A stretch of 37,659 bases of DNA from Nitrospirota bacterium (GCA_016208875.1 JACQXD010000080.1:1-37659), one strand, 5' to 3'; shown: positions 17,081 through 25,651, counted from the first letter of the stretch. Made by a program: numbers and translations. The notes: generated by a model from the sequence alone, not told the origin.

Positions 17081-17233
17081 TGATACGGGATGTATAAAAT
17101 TCAAATTTATCATTGCAAAATTAACAGTTAACAATGGTCGGAATTAAAAAATAAGGTGAAAATTTTAAAATGATAATTGCTAATTTTGAATTTTGCAATG
17201 GATTTGAATTATGTATCGTGGATCGCGAATCAT
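17081..17233. repeat. Nested palindromic element in the hypF-hypD gap
   Basis: Outer left units GATACGG GATGTAT face inverted outer right units GTATCGT GGATCGC GAATCAT. Inner arms ATTCAAATTTATCATTGCAA (from about 17099) and TTTTGCAATGGATTTGAATT are inverted copies. The element fills the whole 161-bp gap where hypC is usually found. Confidence 0.65.
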
Positions 17234-17240
17234 GTGAGTT

Positions 17241-18311
17241 ATGGCAAATGTGATTGACAGGATAAAAGAGATTATTGATTCTGTCGGAAGGCCGATACGA
17301 CTAATGGAGGTTTGCGGGACGCATACGGTTGCGATATTCAGGCATGGTATCAGGGGTCTGCTCCCTAAGGGCATTAGTCTTATAAGCGGACCAGGGTGTC
17401 CGGTATGTGTTACTTCTGTCGAAAACGTAGAAAAATCCATAGCAATAGCAAAAAAAGAAAATATTATATTCACGACATTCGGCGACATGATGCGGGTGCC
17501 GGGGATTAAGAAGAATCTTTCCGATATCAGGGCAGAGGGCGCAGATATAAGAGTTGTTTATTCGCCAATGGATGCACTGAAAATCGCATCGGAAAATAAG
17601 GATAAGAAGGTCGTATTCTTTGCAACGGGTTTTGAGACGACGTCTCCATCCGTTGCTGCTACATTGTTTGAGGCTGACAAAATAAATATTGATAACTTTT
17701 ACATATACTCTGCTCACAAGCTTGTACCTCCTGCATTGGAGGCATTGCTTAATTCCGTAGATATCAGGGTGGATGGATTTATACTTCCCGGACACGTAAG
17801 CACTATTATAGGAAGCAGACCATATAGGTTTATGGCTGAAAAATACAAAAAACCGTCCGTGATAACCGGGTTTGAGGCAGGAGATATACTTATGGGAATA
17901 AATATGCTCCTCGACCAGATCGCATCCGGCAGGGCAGAGATTGAGATACAGTATAAAAAGGTTGTCAGGGAAGAAGGGAATCCTAAGGCCGTGGCAGCGA
18001 TAAATGAGTATTTTGAGCCTACGGATGCTTATTGGAGAGGGATTGGAACAATACCGTTGAGCGGTCTTAAATTAAGAGAGAAATTCAGGCATAGGGACAT
18101 ATGTTCTATGATTGATATTAATGTATCATTGCCATCCGGTTTGGGCGAGCCGGAGGGATGTTCCTGCGGTGAGGTACTAAGAGGCATAAAAACGCCGGAT
18201 GAATGTCCGCTTTTTGCAAATGTATGCACACCGGATAGTCCCGTCGGTGCATGCATGGTAAGCACAGAAGGTAGTTGCGCTGCCTATTATAAGTATGGGT
18301 TAGAAATCTGA
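17241..18311 (+). CDS. hypD: Hydrogenase maturation factor HypD
   Basis: 356 residues, full length. Conserved motifs are all visible: MEVCGTHT near residue 24, SGPGCPVCVT near 48, TTFGDMMRVPG, and FATGFETTSP. The C-terminal four-Cys iron-sulfur region is present (GCSCGEVLRGIKTPDECPLF, then NVCTPD and ACMVSTEGSCAAYY). HypD, with HypC, builds the Fe(CN)2CO core. No hypC or hypE lies beside it: upstream is the broken hypF and a palindromic repeat, downstream a convergent gene. Confidence 0.95.
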   Translation: MANVIDRIKEIIDSVGRPIRLMEVCGTHTVAIFRHGIRGLLPKGISLISGPGCPVCVTSVENVEKSIAIAKKENIIFTTFGDMMRVPGIKKNLSDIRAEGADIRVVYSPMDALKIASENKDKKVVFFATGFETTSPSVAATLFEADKINIDNFYIYSAHKLVPPALEALLNSVDIRVDGFILPGHVSTIIGSRPYRFMAEKYKKPSVITGFEAGDILMGINMLLDQIASGRAEIEIQYKKVVREEGNPKAVAAINEYFEPTDAYWRGIGTIPLSGLKLREKFRHRDICSMIDINVSLPSGLGEPEGCSCGEVLRGIKTPDECPLFANVCTPDSPVGACMVSTEGSCAAYYKYGLEI

Positions 18312-18333
18312 TGTTGAAGACTTGCCCTGCCGC

Positions 18334-19101
18334 TTAAAGCCTTCGGAAAAAAACCTCTCTCATCTCGGGCTTCATACCATGCTCGGTAAGCCTATCGTAT
18401 TCGTCATTTTTCAGTTTGATCATCTTTATCAGGTCGTGGCCTATCTTTGCAGTCTCGGATTCCACGGCTTTTTTTATAGCTTCATTAATATCAGAGTCCT
18501 GTTCATAATTTAAGGTTAATTCTTTTACCGAAGAAAATTTTTTGAGTGCATCATCCCTATATAAGGGGTCCTTTATTATCCGTACATGGTCATGCTCATG
18601 CTCGAGCAGCCCCTGCAGAAAATTCTCCCATAAATCTGACTCGTAATGGTTCAATATCGTATTTCCGGTAAGACGGGGAAGCAATACCGTTATATCAAAC
18701 CTGAATTCTACATCAAATATATCAAGCGATACATTCACATAAGATCCATCTATCCGGTAAGAGGAATGGAATTTATACGCCCACCCCATATTCCACCTTG
18801 TTTGGGCAGCATAATTTCTATTGTCGGCAGGATCTATCGGACCGCTTATATTTGTGGAAGAGACTACTTCCTGAAAATTTCTACCGGTAACCGTATAGTA
18901 ATCATAAGAGATATCTTCCCTATAAATAAATCTTGTATCTTTATGCCTGATATCGGGGTGCGGTGCTTTTTTGATTGGGAACGGTCTGTTAGTAATAACA
19001 AGGGTACCATCCTTATCAAAGTATTGGTATATTACATCGGCATAGACAGGACAGACATACAGGAAAACTGCTAAAAATAAGATAAATCTTACTAAGACCA
19101 T
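18334..19101 (-). CDS. Secreted putative Zn protease with DUF4124 and DUF922 domains
   Basis: About 255 residues if started at ATG 19101, which gives a clean signal peptide (VRFILFLAVFLYVCPVYA). An upstream start at 19194 is possible, and neither has a clear ribosome site. Residues about 22-50 look like DUF4124 (VIYQYFDKDGTLVITNRP). The rest is DUF922-like, with the zincin-type motif HEHDH in GLLEHEHDHVRI and beta-strands before it. DUF922 proteins are predicted secreted Zn-dependent proteases. Convergent with hypD (22 bp between stops) and divergent from the transglutaminase gene. Substrate unknown. Confidence 0.75.
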   Translation of the reverse strand: MVLVRFILFLAVFLYVCPVYADVIYQYFDKDGTLVITNRPFPIKKAPHPDIRHKDTRFIYREDISYDYYTVTGRNFQEVVSSTNISGPIDPADNRNYAAQTRWNMGWAYKFHSSYRIDGSYVNVSLDIFDVEFRFDITVLLPRLTGNTILNHYESDLWENFLQGLLEHEHDHVRIIKDPLYRDDALKKFSSVKELTLNYEQDSDINEAIKKAVESETAKIGHDLIKMIKLKNDEYDRLTEHGMKPEMREVFFRRL

Positions 19102-19233
19102 AGTTAATATTATTATTTTTAGACGGATTGCTGCAAGGGCGAAATCATGAGGGAGTGTATTTTCCGGGGTTAACCCACATTGTGTATAATACAAATAGAC
19201 ATGTCAGCTTTCTAACTGGGTAGACATATAAAC

Positions 19234-20688
19234 ATGGTGAGCATTTTGGTTAGAAGAATTTTTTACACGGGTATTTTTATATCATGGATTATCGTCATGG
19301 TGATCCTTCTGTCCGGACACTACGGTCCGGATCGGAGTATAACCTCAACCGCCGCCTCTATAGGTTTCATTCCGGCAGAACTATTTGAAGAACAGTGGAT
19401 GGGGGTTTATTATAACGGTGAAAAGATAGGTTACTCGAACAGAAAGACCGAAAAGAAAGACGATGGATATAAGATTTCAGAACTAATGAAGATGAAACTT
19501 AATGTTATGAATATTCAAAAAGAGGTCGAGACTGTGATCAATGCCTATCTCGATCCGGATTTGGGGCTTAAGTCATTTGATCTTTCGCTCCGGTCGGATG
19601 CTAATATGGACATCAGAGGTAAAATAGAGGGTAAAAATCTCAGGGTATCTGTTGATACATTCGGTATAAAATCCGAACAGATCATTGCTTTGAAGGAAAA
19701 ACCGTTCCTGAACATTTCTATGATCCCTAATATCCTCAAAGAAGGGCTTACCCCCGGAAAAAAAATCAGCATGATGCTGGTAGACCCTTCGACACTCAGC
19801 CAGGAAAATGCATTCATAGAGATCATAGGCAAAGAGAAGATAATGGCATTGGGCTTAAAGCAGGATGCATTTAAGTTCAGAGTCTTGTTTAAGAGTATGG
19901 AATTTTTTAGCTGGCTTACGGAGAAGGGTGAGGTATTAAGAGAGGAAAGTCCGATGGGTTTTACATTGATCAGGGAGACTAAAGAGACTGCAATGCAGAT
20001 CGGAAAGCCATCGTTAGACCTTATTGCACAGGTTGCCGTGCCTTTTAATATAAAGCTGCCGCAGGATACAGCATATCTTAAAATAAGGCTTTCCGGGATC
20101 GATCTTAAGGGTTTTGAACTTGATGGCGGCAGGCAGAGCCTTAAAGGAGATGTGCTTGAGATAAGAAAAGAAGCTATCAGCTATCAGCCATCAGCCATTA
20201 GCCCAGAATCAAAAGGCGAGTACCTCAAGGATACCATGTTCATCCAATCAAAGGACCCGCAGATCGTTTCTCTATCAAAGGAGATAGTTGGCGATGAGAA
20301 GGACAGGTTAAAGTCGGCAAGGCTGATTTACGAATGGGTATATAGAAACATCGAGAAGGTTCCCACAATAACAATTCCTACGGCAATAGAGGTACTTAAG
20401 ACAAAACGCGGTGACTGCAATGAACATACAACGCTATTTACTGCATTATCCCGTGCCGTTGGGATACCGACACGCATTGCGATCGGGCTTACATATAAGG
20501 ACGGATTTTTTTATTACCATGCATGGCCTGAGATATTCGTAGATAGGTGGATTGCTATTGATCCCACACTCGGTCAATTCCCTGCAGACGCATCACATAT
20601 ACGGATCATTACGGGCGATATGGATAAACAGATACAGATAATGTCGGTAATCGGAAAGATCAAGATCGAGGGACTGGGGTATCGGTAA
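19234..20688 (+). CDS. Membrane-anchored transglutaminase-like protein
   Basis: 484 residues. N-terminal transmembrane helix (FYTGIFISWIIVMVILLSG), a long beta-rich periplasmic domain (about 55-300), then a transglutaminase-like cysteine-protease core with Cys in KRGDCNEHTTLF, His in YYHAWPEIF and Asp in WIAIDPTLGQ. The triad is complete, so activity (peptidase or crosslinking) is plausible. A heptamer array inserts AISYQPSAISPE between the two regions. The next gene starts at the base after its stop, so the two form an operon. Confidence 0.85.
   Translation: MVSILVRRIFYTGIFISWIIVMVILLSGHYGPDRSITSTAASIGFIPAELFEEQWMGVYYNGEKIGYSNRKTEKKDDGYKISELMKMKLNVMNIQKEVETVINAYLDPDLGLKSFDLSLRSDANMDIRGKIEGKNLRVSVDTFGIKSEQIIALKEKPFLNISMIPNILKEGLTPGKKISMMLVDPSTLSQENAFIEIIGKEKIMALGLKQDAFKFRVLFKSMEFFSWLTEKGEVLREESPMGFTLIRETKETAMQIGKPSLDLIAQVAVPFNIKLPQDTAYLKIRLSGIDLKGFELDGGRQSLKGDVLEIRKEAISYQPSAISPESKGEYLKDTMFIQSKDPQIVSLSKEIVGDEKDRLKSARLIYEWVYRNIEKVPTITIPTAIEVLKTKRGDCNEHTTLFTALSRAVGIPTRIAIGLTYKDGFFYYHAWPEIFVDRWIAIDPTLGQFPADASHIRIITGDMDKQIQIMSVIGKIKIEGLGYR
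20172..20204. repeat. In-frame heptamer array in the transglutaminase gene
   Basis: Units AGCTATC, AGCTATC, AGCCATC, AGCCATT, AGCC encode SYQPSAIS in a linker between the N-terminal beta domain and the catalytic domain. Confidence 0.85.
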
Positions 20689-21147
20689 GTGCTGAGGCTT
20701 TTTGGACTTACATTGTATTCCGTCGGTATGGCCTATATAGAGGCAATGGTCGTTGTCTACCTGAGAAGGCTTATTCCATTCACGGATTTAAGCGGTATGA
20801 CTATTGACAGTATTACCTCCTTTCTAAGGGAGAATCATATATACTTTGAGGAGCAGACAAGGGAGGCTGCTACGATTATCATGCTGATTTGTATCGCCCT
20901 TCTCACCGGCAGGAACGTAAGAGAAAAGATAGCAGTGTTTTTATGGTGTTCCGGGATATGGGATATTTTCTATTATGTATTCCTCCGCATATGGACAGGA
21001 TGGCCGGGCTCGTTTATGGATATGGATGTGCTGTTTTTAATCCCTGCACCATGGGTTTCACCCGTTGCCGTGCCTCTGGGAATTTCTTTGAGCATGACGG
21101 CGATTGCTTATTTCCTTTTTAGGATACCGATAAAGGGAAGGGGTTGA
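20689..21147 (+). CDS. Hypothetical four-helix membrane protein
   Basis: 152 residues from a GTG that directly follows the transglutaminase stop, so translation is coupled. Four hydrophobic helices are visible (LTLYSVGMAYIEAMVVVYL, ATIIMLICIALLTG, VFLWCSGIWDIFYYVFLRI, APWVSPVAVPLGISLSMTAI). No family recognised. The tight link to the transglutaminase suggests a joint role at the inner membrane. Confidence 0.65.
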   Translation: MLRLFGLTLYSVGMAYIEAMVVVYLRRLIPFTDLSGMTIDSITSFLRENHIYFEEQTREAATIIMLICIALLTGRNVREKIAVFLWCSGIWDIFYYVFLRIWTGWPGSFMDMDVLFLIPAPWVSPVAVPLGISLSMTAIAYFLFRIPIKGRG

Positions 21148-21184
21148 TGATGATCTTTCCCTCTGTATTGTCATCATTGTCACC

Positions 21185-21569
21185 CTATTTCCGAATGAGC
21201 GGAACCAGCGACATCACCGTATTAAGATCGAGTGCTTCTTCAAAACGGTAAAGATTGTAGCTTATACTATTATTTTTTAAGGCTTCCTTTTGTCGATTCT
21301 GGAGAAATTTTTTATTGCCGACCATCCTGAAATATAGAAACTGGAGTAATTTCTTTCAGATTGTCAGCCATTTCAGCCTTGGTAAACCCGCATTCGGGAG
21401 CAGTGTAATTTGTCCGGCTCAGGATTTCGAATGTGCCCGGCTTATCTGTCAGGAGGGGAAGCTCCACGGAGACGGATAAACGGGGGAAAAGAACGATACT
21501 TAGAAGGATTAGACAAGATAGGAAAGCGTATCGGTAAGGATAAGGAGGATAAGGGGTCAATTCTTTCAT
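21185..21569 (-). pseudogene. Broken exported hypothetical protein beside the RAYT element
   Basis: The first frame (21569-21312) starts at an ATG overlapping the transposase stop and encodes MKELTPYPPYPYRYAF from repeat sequence, then a signal-like segment (LSCLILLSIVLFPRLSVSVE) and FTKAEMADNLKEITP. A second frame continues coding to TAG at 21187-21185 (NKKFLQNRQKEALKNN, then YRFEEALDLNTVMSLVPLIR). One frameshift near 21320-21330 separates them. The original start was probably replaced when the mobile element landed. Family not recognised. Confidence 0.55.
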
Positions 21570-22599
21570 AATGACAAACCCTTCTCGATGCGATCCAACA
21601 GACCCCTGAGTTTCCGATCTTTCTGCAACTTCTCCAGCAACCGTTTTCTTCCTTGGCTCACCGTGCTGTAGTCTACATCAAATACCCTGCCGATTTCTAC
21701 CCCTTTGAGCCCTCCAATTCTATAAAGCACATCCATCGTCAACTGCCTTAAGCCTCCTCTTTGTGTCTTTATTTCTTCCAAGTTTTTCCCCGTCTCTTTT
21801 TCTATTGCCCTTATTATTTCTTCTTTTGCACGATATCTCTGTACCTCCCTAAGAGGCGGACATTCCCTGTCTTTTTTGCCCTTTATAATATTTCTCTTTA
21901 TCCATTCAACAAACGCATCCCCGCCTATTATGCTCTGTCCTATTACCTTTTCTTTTATCTCAAGACCGGATTCTATATCAGCTTTTATCCTTTTTTCGTA
22001 TCCCTTCCGCCCTTCGTCGCTATCGCCTCCATATTCCCCCAATACCGGATCGTAATCTATAAGCCCTTCCTTCTTCTTTTTGTTTATGTACCCCTGAAGA
22101 CTGCTCCACTTGTAATCCATAAGATATTCAATCTTTTCTTTATCGCTCTTTTGTCTTAAGGTCTTTGTACGTACAGGATTTAGGTGTATGTACCTTGACA
22201 GCACTGAAAGATATTCGTTTTTATCAACTACAAGGCTTTTGTACCTGCCCTGATACAAGTGCCCCGCCCTCTTATGCCTGCGATTGAAATATCCGGTATA
22301 GGTTATATTGAAATGCCGCATGAATTCTCCGAGGTTGCCTAAAGGTGTTTCGATTAGAAGATGGAAGTGGTTATTCATCAGGACATAGCTGTAAAGTTTT
22401 ATATTGTACGTCTTTCGGGAACGCATTAGAATTTCAAGAAATACCGTACGGTCTTTATCGTCTCTGAATATTTCTTTTCTCTCGTTACCCCGGCAGGTTA
22501 CATGGTAAGCTGCTCCCGCATATTGTATCCTCAATGGTCTCGCCATATAAGTTTATATCATGTCAAACTTTATTTTGTCAAGATTAAAGAATTGACCCC
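21553..22599 (-). mobile_element. RAYT-type transposase element bounded by 14-bp inverted repeats
   Basis: A perfect inverted repeat flanks the transposase gene: GGGGTCAATTCTTT at 21553-21566 and AAAGAATTGACCCC at 22586-22599. The right end is followed by a cluster of ATTGACCCCAGGAGTAC copies. The transposase stop lies within the left repeat. HUH/Y1 REP-associated transposases often occur with such REP units. Confidence 0.7.
21566..22546 (-). CDS. REP-associated tyrosine transposase (Y1_Tnp/RAYT) with C-terminal HTH
   Basis: 326 residues. Starts with the hallmark MARPLRIQYAGAAYHVTCRG. The HUH metal motif is NNHFHLLIETP, followed by the FMRHFN helix, the GHLYQGRYKS loop and the catalytic-Tyr helix SRYIHLNPVRTK. 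The C-terminal 120 residues include a DnaA-like HTH region (IRAIEKETGKNLEEIKTQRG, then GRVFDVDYSTVSQGRKR), an extension seen in a subset of these transposases. The enzyme would cut and join single-stranded DNA at REP hairpins. The frame is intact. Confidence 0.92.
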   Translation of the reverse strand: MARPLRIQYAGAAYHVTCRGNERKEIFRDDKDRTVFLEILMRSRKTYNIKLYSYVLMNNHFHLLIETPLGNLGEFMRHFNITYTGYFNRRHKRAGHLYQGRYKSLVVDKNEYLSVLSRYIHLNPVRTKTLRQKSDKEKIEYLMDYKWSSLQGYINKKKKEGLIDYDPVLGEYGGDSDEGRKGYEKRIKADIESGLEIKEKVIGQSIIGGDAFVEWIKRNIIKGKKDRECPPLREVQRYRAKEEIIRAIEKETGKNLEEIKTQRGGLRQLTMDVLYRIGGLKGVEIGRVFDVDYSTVSQGRKRLLEKLQKDRKLRGLLDRIEKGLSL

Positions 22600-22677
22600 A
22601 GGAGTACAGACCGAATTGACCCCAGGAGTACCAGTTCCCCAGGAGTACCAGTTCCAGGAGTACCAGGAGTACAGGAA
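22590..22677. repeat. Direct repeats next to the transposase (ATTGACCCCAGGAGTAC)
   Basis: Two full copies of GAATTGACCCCAGGAGTAC (from about 22590 and 22614) are followed by shortened copies of CCAGGAGTACCAGTTCC. They extend the right end of the RAYT element. Confidence 0.75.
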
Positions 22678-22778
22678 CATATGAAAGACATATCGTCCGG
22701 CATATTAAGAAAACGATCTGTTATGCAAATCTGTGAATTTTCTGGTATTATTGTATCAGTCTGACAAGGAGGATCGGA

Positions 22779-23000
22779 ATGCCGATAACTGCACATTTAT
22801 ACATAGAGAAAGACCCAAGTAAATATGAAGGTAAAGCTGTTATTAAAGGCACACGGATTCCTGTTGCTTCAATAATCAACCATTATCGTTCAGGTATGAG
22901 CGTCGAGGAGATACTTGACGGCTATCCCAATATAACCCCTTCACAGTTATTTGATGCCCTTAGCTATTATTTTGACAATAAAGAAGAAATAGACTGTTAA
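22779..23000 (+). CDS. Orphan DUF433 protein
   Basis: 73 residues from ATG 22779, with AGGAGG 6 bases upstream. DUF433 motif: GKAVIKGTRIPVASIINHYR, then SGMSVEEILDGYPNITPSQL and FDALSYYFDN. No DUF5615 toxin follows. The next 50 bp hold no reading frame, and the next gene is on the other strand. It lies next to the RAYT repeats. Related to, but clearly diverged from, the DUF433 gene at 2813-3043. Confidence 0.85.
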   Translation: MPITAHLYIEKDPSKYEGKAVIKGTRIPVASIINHYRSGMSVEEILDGYPNITPSQLFDALSYYFDNKEEIDC

Positions 23001-23052
23001 TCGGCTGACAAGATTTCTATTTACTCATGCACCGGCAGACTTGAAGAATAAT

Positions 23053-24693
23053 TTATTCTGGATTTGATGTAATAGCCTTTTGAAATTCTTCCCAGAGTTT
23101 TTCCTTCGATAATCCTGACTCAATGAAGTCCCATGGAAGGTTTTCTGAAAAGTCTTTTTTCCTTAGTATATAAAAATCCGGGTCTATACCTGAATCAATA
23201 CATGCCTTTCTCCAATCGTTGATTTTAAGCATGGACTCCAGAACATTCGAAATCCGTCTGTCGCCTATCGAAAAGAGACCCTGCATGTAAGCATATTTCT
23301 GGACGTCGTGAAATACCCTTATCCCCTTGATCGGAAGCAGCAATTTTTTTATCGTCCTGAGCCTCTGCTTAACAACATCTATTCTCTCCATCGAATGCCA
23401 TTGGAATGGTGTGAACGGCTTGGGTACAAAGGTGCTCAGCGTGATTGTTATACTGCCTTTTTCCGAGACATTTCTGATCTTTTTTGCGAGGGATACAATC
23501 CCCTCGATGTCGTCTTCCGTTTCCGTAGGAAGGCCGATCATAAAATATAGCCTGAGATTTTCTATCCCTTCCGAAAAGATAAGTTTAGAGGTTTCGATGA
23601 TGTCATCCTCTGTTATTTTTTTGTCAATTACCGTTCTCAATCTCTCCGTACCTGCCTCCGGAGCAATAGAAACGCTTTTATGACCTTTCATTAATCCTAC
23701 AATCTCGGCACTCTTCCTGCTTGCTCTCAATGAAGTGATCGAAAAATCTACACCGTTTGTTCTAAGGACATCATTAATATAAGGATAGTCGGTAAGGGAT
23801 GGTCCTACGAGTCCTATTCTATCCGTTAATTTCAATGCCTCGATGAGCTCTCCTTTAATGATTGATATATCCTTTTTTCTCGGAGGATTATAAATATGCC
23901 CTGCAACACAGAACCTGCATTTCCACGGACATCCCCTCATTGCCTCGATAAGGAACATACTGGAAAATTCGGTCTCCGTGGTTATGATAGACGGCCTGAG
24001 TCTATAAGTAGAGATATCCTTAATGAACCTCCTCCTAATTTTTTCCGGTGCAGTCTCCAATAGTTTTTCTCTTCGGAGGATATTGTTATTGTCGTATCCT
24101 ACTCTATAGGATCGTGGTACATAAACACCTTCTATCCCTGATACCCTCTCATAAAGCACCTTTCTTGTCTCTGATCCATTATAAACATCGAGAAACTCTT
24201 GAAGCATTTCTTCTGCCTCGCCGATAAAGCATATGTCCATAAAATCTGCGATCGGTTCCGGATTAAAAAATGCACAGGCGCCTCCGAGAACGATCAACGG
24301 ATGTGATGCCTTCCTTTCGCCCGACCTTATCGGGATATTCGAGAGTTCAAGGATTCTCAGTATGTTCGGATAGTCGTTTTCGAATGAGACCGAGAATGCG
24401 ATTATATCGAATCTATTGAGAGGCCTTTTGGATTCAAGAGAAAATATTTCCGTTTCAGTCCTGATATATTCGTTAATATCTTCTTCGTCAGGAAGGAACG
24501 ACCTCTCGCATACCACATCGTCTCTTTCATTCAGAAGCGTGTAGATGCCCTGAAATCCGAGATTCGACATGCCGACATAATAAGTGTTCGGATAAATGAG
24601 GCAGATGTTTATCTTGCCGCCGGGGTCTTTAAATACAGTACCTTTTTCCTTTGAGAGGAGGGCATCTGCTTTTTCTATAAGCTTACGGTTCAT
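23053..24693 (-). CDS. B12-binding-domain radical SAM protein (COG1032-like)
   Basis: About 546 residues from ATG 24693. A TTG 21 bases upstream lies in repeat DNA and is less likely. Residues about 20-190 form an N-terminal cobalamin-binding-like domain (ICLIYPNTYYVGMSNLGFQG, then LIVLGGACAFFNPEPIADFM). The radical SAM core follows, with the cluster motif RGCPWKCRFCVAG near residue 250, GPSLTDYP, SIAPEAGTERLR and GLPTETEDDI. The C-terminal part is about 130 residues. It matches the broad TIGR03960-like group, often linked to tRNA modification or a DUF2344 partner, but no such partner is here. Function uncertain. Confidence 0.85.
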   Translation of the reverse strand: MNRKLIEKADALLSKEKGTVFKDPGGKINICLIYPNTYYVGMSNLGFQGIYTLLNERDDVVCERSFLPDEEDINEYIRTETEIFSLESKRPLNRFDIIAFSVSFENDYPNILRILELSNIPIRSGERKASHPLIVLGGACAFFNPEPIADFMDICFIGEAEEMLQEFLDVYNGSETRKVLYERVSGIEGVYVPRSYRVGYDNNNILRREKLLETAPEKIRRRFIKDISTYRLRPSIITTETEFSSMFLIEAMRGCPWKCRFCVAGHIYNPPRKKDISIIKGELIEALKLTDRIGLVGPSLTDYPYINDVLRTNGVDFSITSLRASRKSAEIVGLMKGHKSVSIAPEAGTERLRTVIDKKITEDDIIETSKLIFSEGIENLRLYFMIGLPTETEDDIEGIVSLAKKIRNVSEKGSITITLSTFVPKPFTPFQWHSMERIDVVKQRLRTIKKLLLPIKGIRVFHDVQKYAYMQGLFSIGDRRISNVLESMLKINDWRKACIDSGIDPDFYILRKKDFSENLPWDFIESGLSKEKLWEEFQKAITSNPE

Positions 24694-24704
24694 ATAATAA
24701 ATCC

Positions 24705-24800
24705 CAATAGCCAAATTTCAAGCTCCAAATAATTACCAATAACCAAATTTCAAACACCAAATAATTACCAATAACCAAATTTCAAACACCAAATAATTGG
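24705..24800. repeat. Three tandem 32-bp repeats
   Basis: Copies at 24705-24736, 24737-24768 and 24769-24800 share CAATAACCAAATTTCAAACA. The last two are near-identical. The first abuts the radical SAM start codon. There is no spacer between units. Confidence 0.9.
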
Positions 24801-25046
24801 AATTTGGTCATTGAAATTTATTAAATTTTCAATACCCCACAGTCTCTGCTGTGGGGTGTCCTCCTTATATTCCCCCTTTGGCAAAGGGGGATGAAGGGGG
24901 ATTTTTGAATAAATAAATTTTCAATAAATCTCCCCTAACCCCTCTTTTCCAAAGAGTGGGTCAGAAGGATTCCCGACAAGCGGGAATGAGCCGTCTCTGC
25001 GGCGGGGAGGTTCATTTGATTATTGGTGCTTAGAATTTGGTTATTG
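24801..25046. repeat. Nested palindromic mosaic ending in an inverted 32-bp-family copy
   Basis: This contains, in order, GGAATTTGGTCATTGAAATT, the hairpin CCCCACAGTCTCTGCTGTGGGG (24836-24857, written with its 6-bp loop), C-rich/G-rich blocks (CCCCCTTTGGCAAAGGGGG at 24872-24890), TTCCCGACAAGCGGGAA, and finally an inverted partial copy of the 32-bp unit at 25020-25046. It fills the gap between the radical SAM and DUF3786 genes. No gene was seen in it. Confidence 0.75.
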
Positions 25047-25051
25047 TCACA

Positions 25052-25651
25052 TTATAGCATCACCAATACACTCAACATTGCAATTGACCATATAATATCC
25101 AATGGTACATGCTGCTCGCATGTCGAATCAAATAGTAAATCTGCCCTTGCTGGAAATTCTTCATCCGAAAGCCAGAGGATCAATGTAACCGGTATACGGG
25201 GAACGGGCAAGAGTTTTACCGAGACATCACCATAATGAAGGATTTCTCCATCGAGTTCTCTGCTCCTCTCAATAAAACCCTGCCTGTCGTTCCCATACTT
25301 TTCTGCAATCCTGTCTAAGGGTAAGACATGTGTGCCTCTAAAAAAAATGTCACCACCTCTAAGGCTAATCGGTTTAACAAGCCTGCCTGATGGAGATATG
25401 TCCTGAGCATTGATTAGATAGCATAAAACCGAGAGGTTAAAGAAATAGCCGAGTCTTTTAACTATGTTCTCTCCCTCAGGTGAGGTATTTTTTATTTCTT
25501 GCCTGACTGGATGGATCAAGAAATCCATACCAAAGGACTTCAGTACATAATTTCCATCGTCAGGATTATAATAAACTCCAGCCTTTTTACATACATCGGA
25601 ATGATGGAGGTCTCTCAGATTTTCCCATGCCTTTTCTTCGCCGGTAATCAT
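25052..25651 (-). CDS. DUF3786 protein
   Basis: 199 residues. The layout matches DUF3786: AWENLRDLHHSDVCKKAGVY at the N-terminus, then LYFF-type core (GYFFNLSVLCYLINAQDISP), LVKPISLRGGDIFFRGTHVL, and the C-terminal PVTLILWLSDEEFPARADLL with FDSTCEQHVPLDIIW. The family is common in strict anaerobes, with proteins that carry corrinoid or Fe-S related partners. Function unknown. Ends at the repeat mosaic, leaving 5 bp between its stop and the repeat. It may share a transcript with the radical SAM gene downstream, although the repeats intervene. Confidence 0.8.
   Translation of the reverse strand: MITGEEKAWENLRDLHHSDVCKKAGVYYNPDDGNYVLKSFGMDFLIHPVRQEIKNTSPEGENIVKRLGYFFNLSVLCYLINAQDISPSGRLVKPISLRGGDIFFRGTHVLPLDRIAEKYGNDRQGFIERSRELDGEILHYGDVSVKLLPVPRIPVTLILWLSDEEFPARADLLFDSTCEQHVPLDIIWSIAMLSVLVML

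Noticed and set aside
17301-17795. Minus-strand 164-codon frame within hypD
   Set aside because: It is antisense to well-conserved hypD motifs.
24705-24800. Possible CRISPR array (three 32-bp repeats)
   Set aside because: The units are directly adjacent with no spacers, and no cas genes are present. They are a simple tandem repeat.
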